Below are positions 62,701-64,000 of a stretch of DNA of 64,000 nt, piece after piece. The notes beneath the pieces were generated by a model that was given only the letters and a program-made list of their open reading frames with translations, ran no database searches and was not told where the DNA came from. The position numbers were made by a program, and so were the translations under genes. The stretch is taken from NCBI GenBank assembly GCA_036850595.1, contig CM072156.1:11914326-11978325 (forward strand), in the 5' to 3' direction. The DNA is from Rhyacichthys aspro. Lineage: Eukaryota > Chordata > Actinopteri > Gobiiformes > Rhyacichthyidae. Each line of letters starts with the position of its first letter. Position 1 is the first letter of the stretch.

Positions 62701-64000
62701 TCCGGTGACTGCTCTCCCCTGCTCCTGGTGTCAGAGGTGCTGTTGGAACCGCTGTGTACCTCACCCCGGCCTCTGCTGAAATCAGCTCCAGTCCGGGACC
62801 ATGTGACAAATGATTCCAATCTAGGCTGAGCGCCCTTGACTTGACCCTGACCACTGTAGACAATAAGGGCAAGCTCAGTCACTGGAAAAGATGTTCTGCG
62901 CTAATAAACCCGAGTGCGGACCAGGGATACCAGGGAGCGGAGGCGCGGCTGGGGGGGGTGGACAGCCAGAGAGGGAGGGGGAGAGTTCAGGTTCTGACCT
63001 CTCAGGTGCAGGTTGATAATGAGTCTCCCTGTTTGCTCTGTGAAAATGACCTCAGAGACATGAAAGCAGCCAGAGTACAACAAAGAGCACCATTCTCTGC
63101 TTCACTGAAATGGGATCATTCCAAGATTGGCTTATGAATGCACTTTTCATTTCATTGCTTTTAAAGGCCACTTAAGCCAAAATACAAACATGTAAAAGTA
63201 GTAGGCTTATATGCCGCCACACAGCCCCTTCTCAGACCCCACACATACAAAAAGCTCACATTCACAACACATCACCAACAAAGTAATACTTGGTAACTTT
63301 TCAGGCTAAACCCATTAAACAAGACGAATCTAGCTGCAAACAGACATGAGACTCTTACCTTTTATATGAATTGTAATGTAAAATGGTAAGATATGTGTTC
63401 TCAGCAGACGGTGGTATATCTGTCGAACCAGACCCTTTACAGACCTTTAAAGAAGGGGTTAGTTTCCTTGTTTCATTTTAGGAAACCAATAAAACAAATT
63501 TGAGGCTATTATTTTAATGATAATGCATATAATAATCCATATTTAGAAGTAAAAAGTTCCGTAGAGTTGCTTTAACATTTTTTTTTTCTAAAGTACTAAA
63601 ATGAAAATTGGCCTGCGTTTTTTAAAGATGAAATATACTACACTGAGCAATTTTTTTTTCTTGTTTTTTTTTTTTGTTTGTTTTTTTTGGTAAAAGGTGC
63701 TGACCTTAATGCAACACTCCACGCAATACACAAATACCGCACTAGAATTAGACACTTGTGCACCATACGTCCTGTACGAGAAGGATCTATTGCAATACAT
63801 GCAGGCTACCATTACAACCTGACAATACACACATAAAAGCACTAATTCCAACAATACTGCATGTGCCTCCCCTCGTCTCTTTAATAAACCCTATAAAAGA
63901 ACTGTGCTCTTGCCAAGTGTGGTGCCGTAAACATGCCACTCCAGAAAGGTTCTGGGCATCCCGTTAGTTATGCTAATGAAACCCTCACTCTCCGCTGTTT
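59736..64000. other. Non-coding stretch, no gene seen
   Basis: Complex, more GC-rich patches lie at 59950-60060, 60700-61060, 62480-62830 and 62900-63140. T-rich runs lie at 63650-63690. ORFs are short, overlapping and unrecognised. Confidence 0.45.

Overview
This window looks like vertebrate nuclear DNA, most probably from a ray-finned (teleost) fish. By eye it is AT-leaning. It carries simple repeats, a TTAA-flanked miniature transposon and vertebrate-style splice sites with introns of only 100-120 bp. There are no bacterial operons, ribosome-binding sites, CRISPR arrays or viral genes, and I recognised no tRNA or rRNA. Species and chromosomal locus cannot be read from the sequence.

Protein-coding content is very sparse. 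The one gene model I can defend is a compact three-exon gene at 24948-25565 (+). It encodes a 131-residue charged soluble protein of unrecognised family, with clean splice sites and a poly(A) signal. A lone minus-strand exon at 43210-43334 encodes an RCC1-type beta-propeller repeat; no partner exons were found within the window. A weak third candidate at 51352-51456 (+) encodes a signal-peptide-like stretch.

The rest (about 1-24.8 kb, 25.7-43.2 kb, 43.4-51.3 kb and 51.5-64 kb) is gene-poor. It is relatively free of recognisable transposons and contains many blocks rich in homeodomain-type TAAT/ATTA cores. That resembles the regulatory deserts around developmental genes, but conservation cannot be measured from one sequence. 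Blocks are listed at low confidence as candidate conserved non-coding elements.

The most interesting structure is duplication. Two pairs of diverged direct-repeat elements lie about 1.2-1.4 kb apart: 55148-55339 with 56378-56565, and 23186-23385 with 24558-24720, the latter just upstream of the small gene. A low-copy repeat family occurs near 28.7, 31.4/32.0 and 32.2 kb. One copy is split by a 553-bp TTAA-flanked element, and another copy acts as its natural empty site. Other structures are a 15-bp minisatellite open on both strands (36236-36370), a perfect 14-bp hairpin (59702-59735), two matching triple DR1 nuclear-receptor half-site arrays (2934-2953, 20051-20070), and candidate CTCF and SRF sites.
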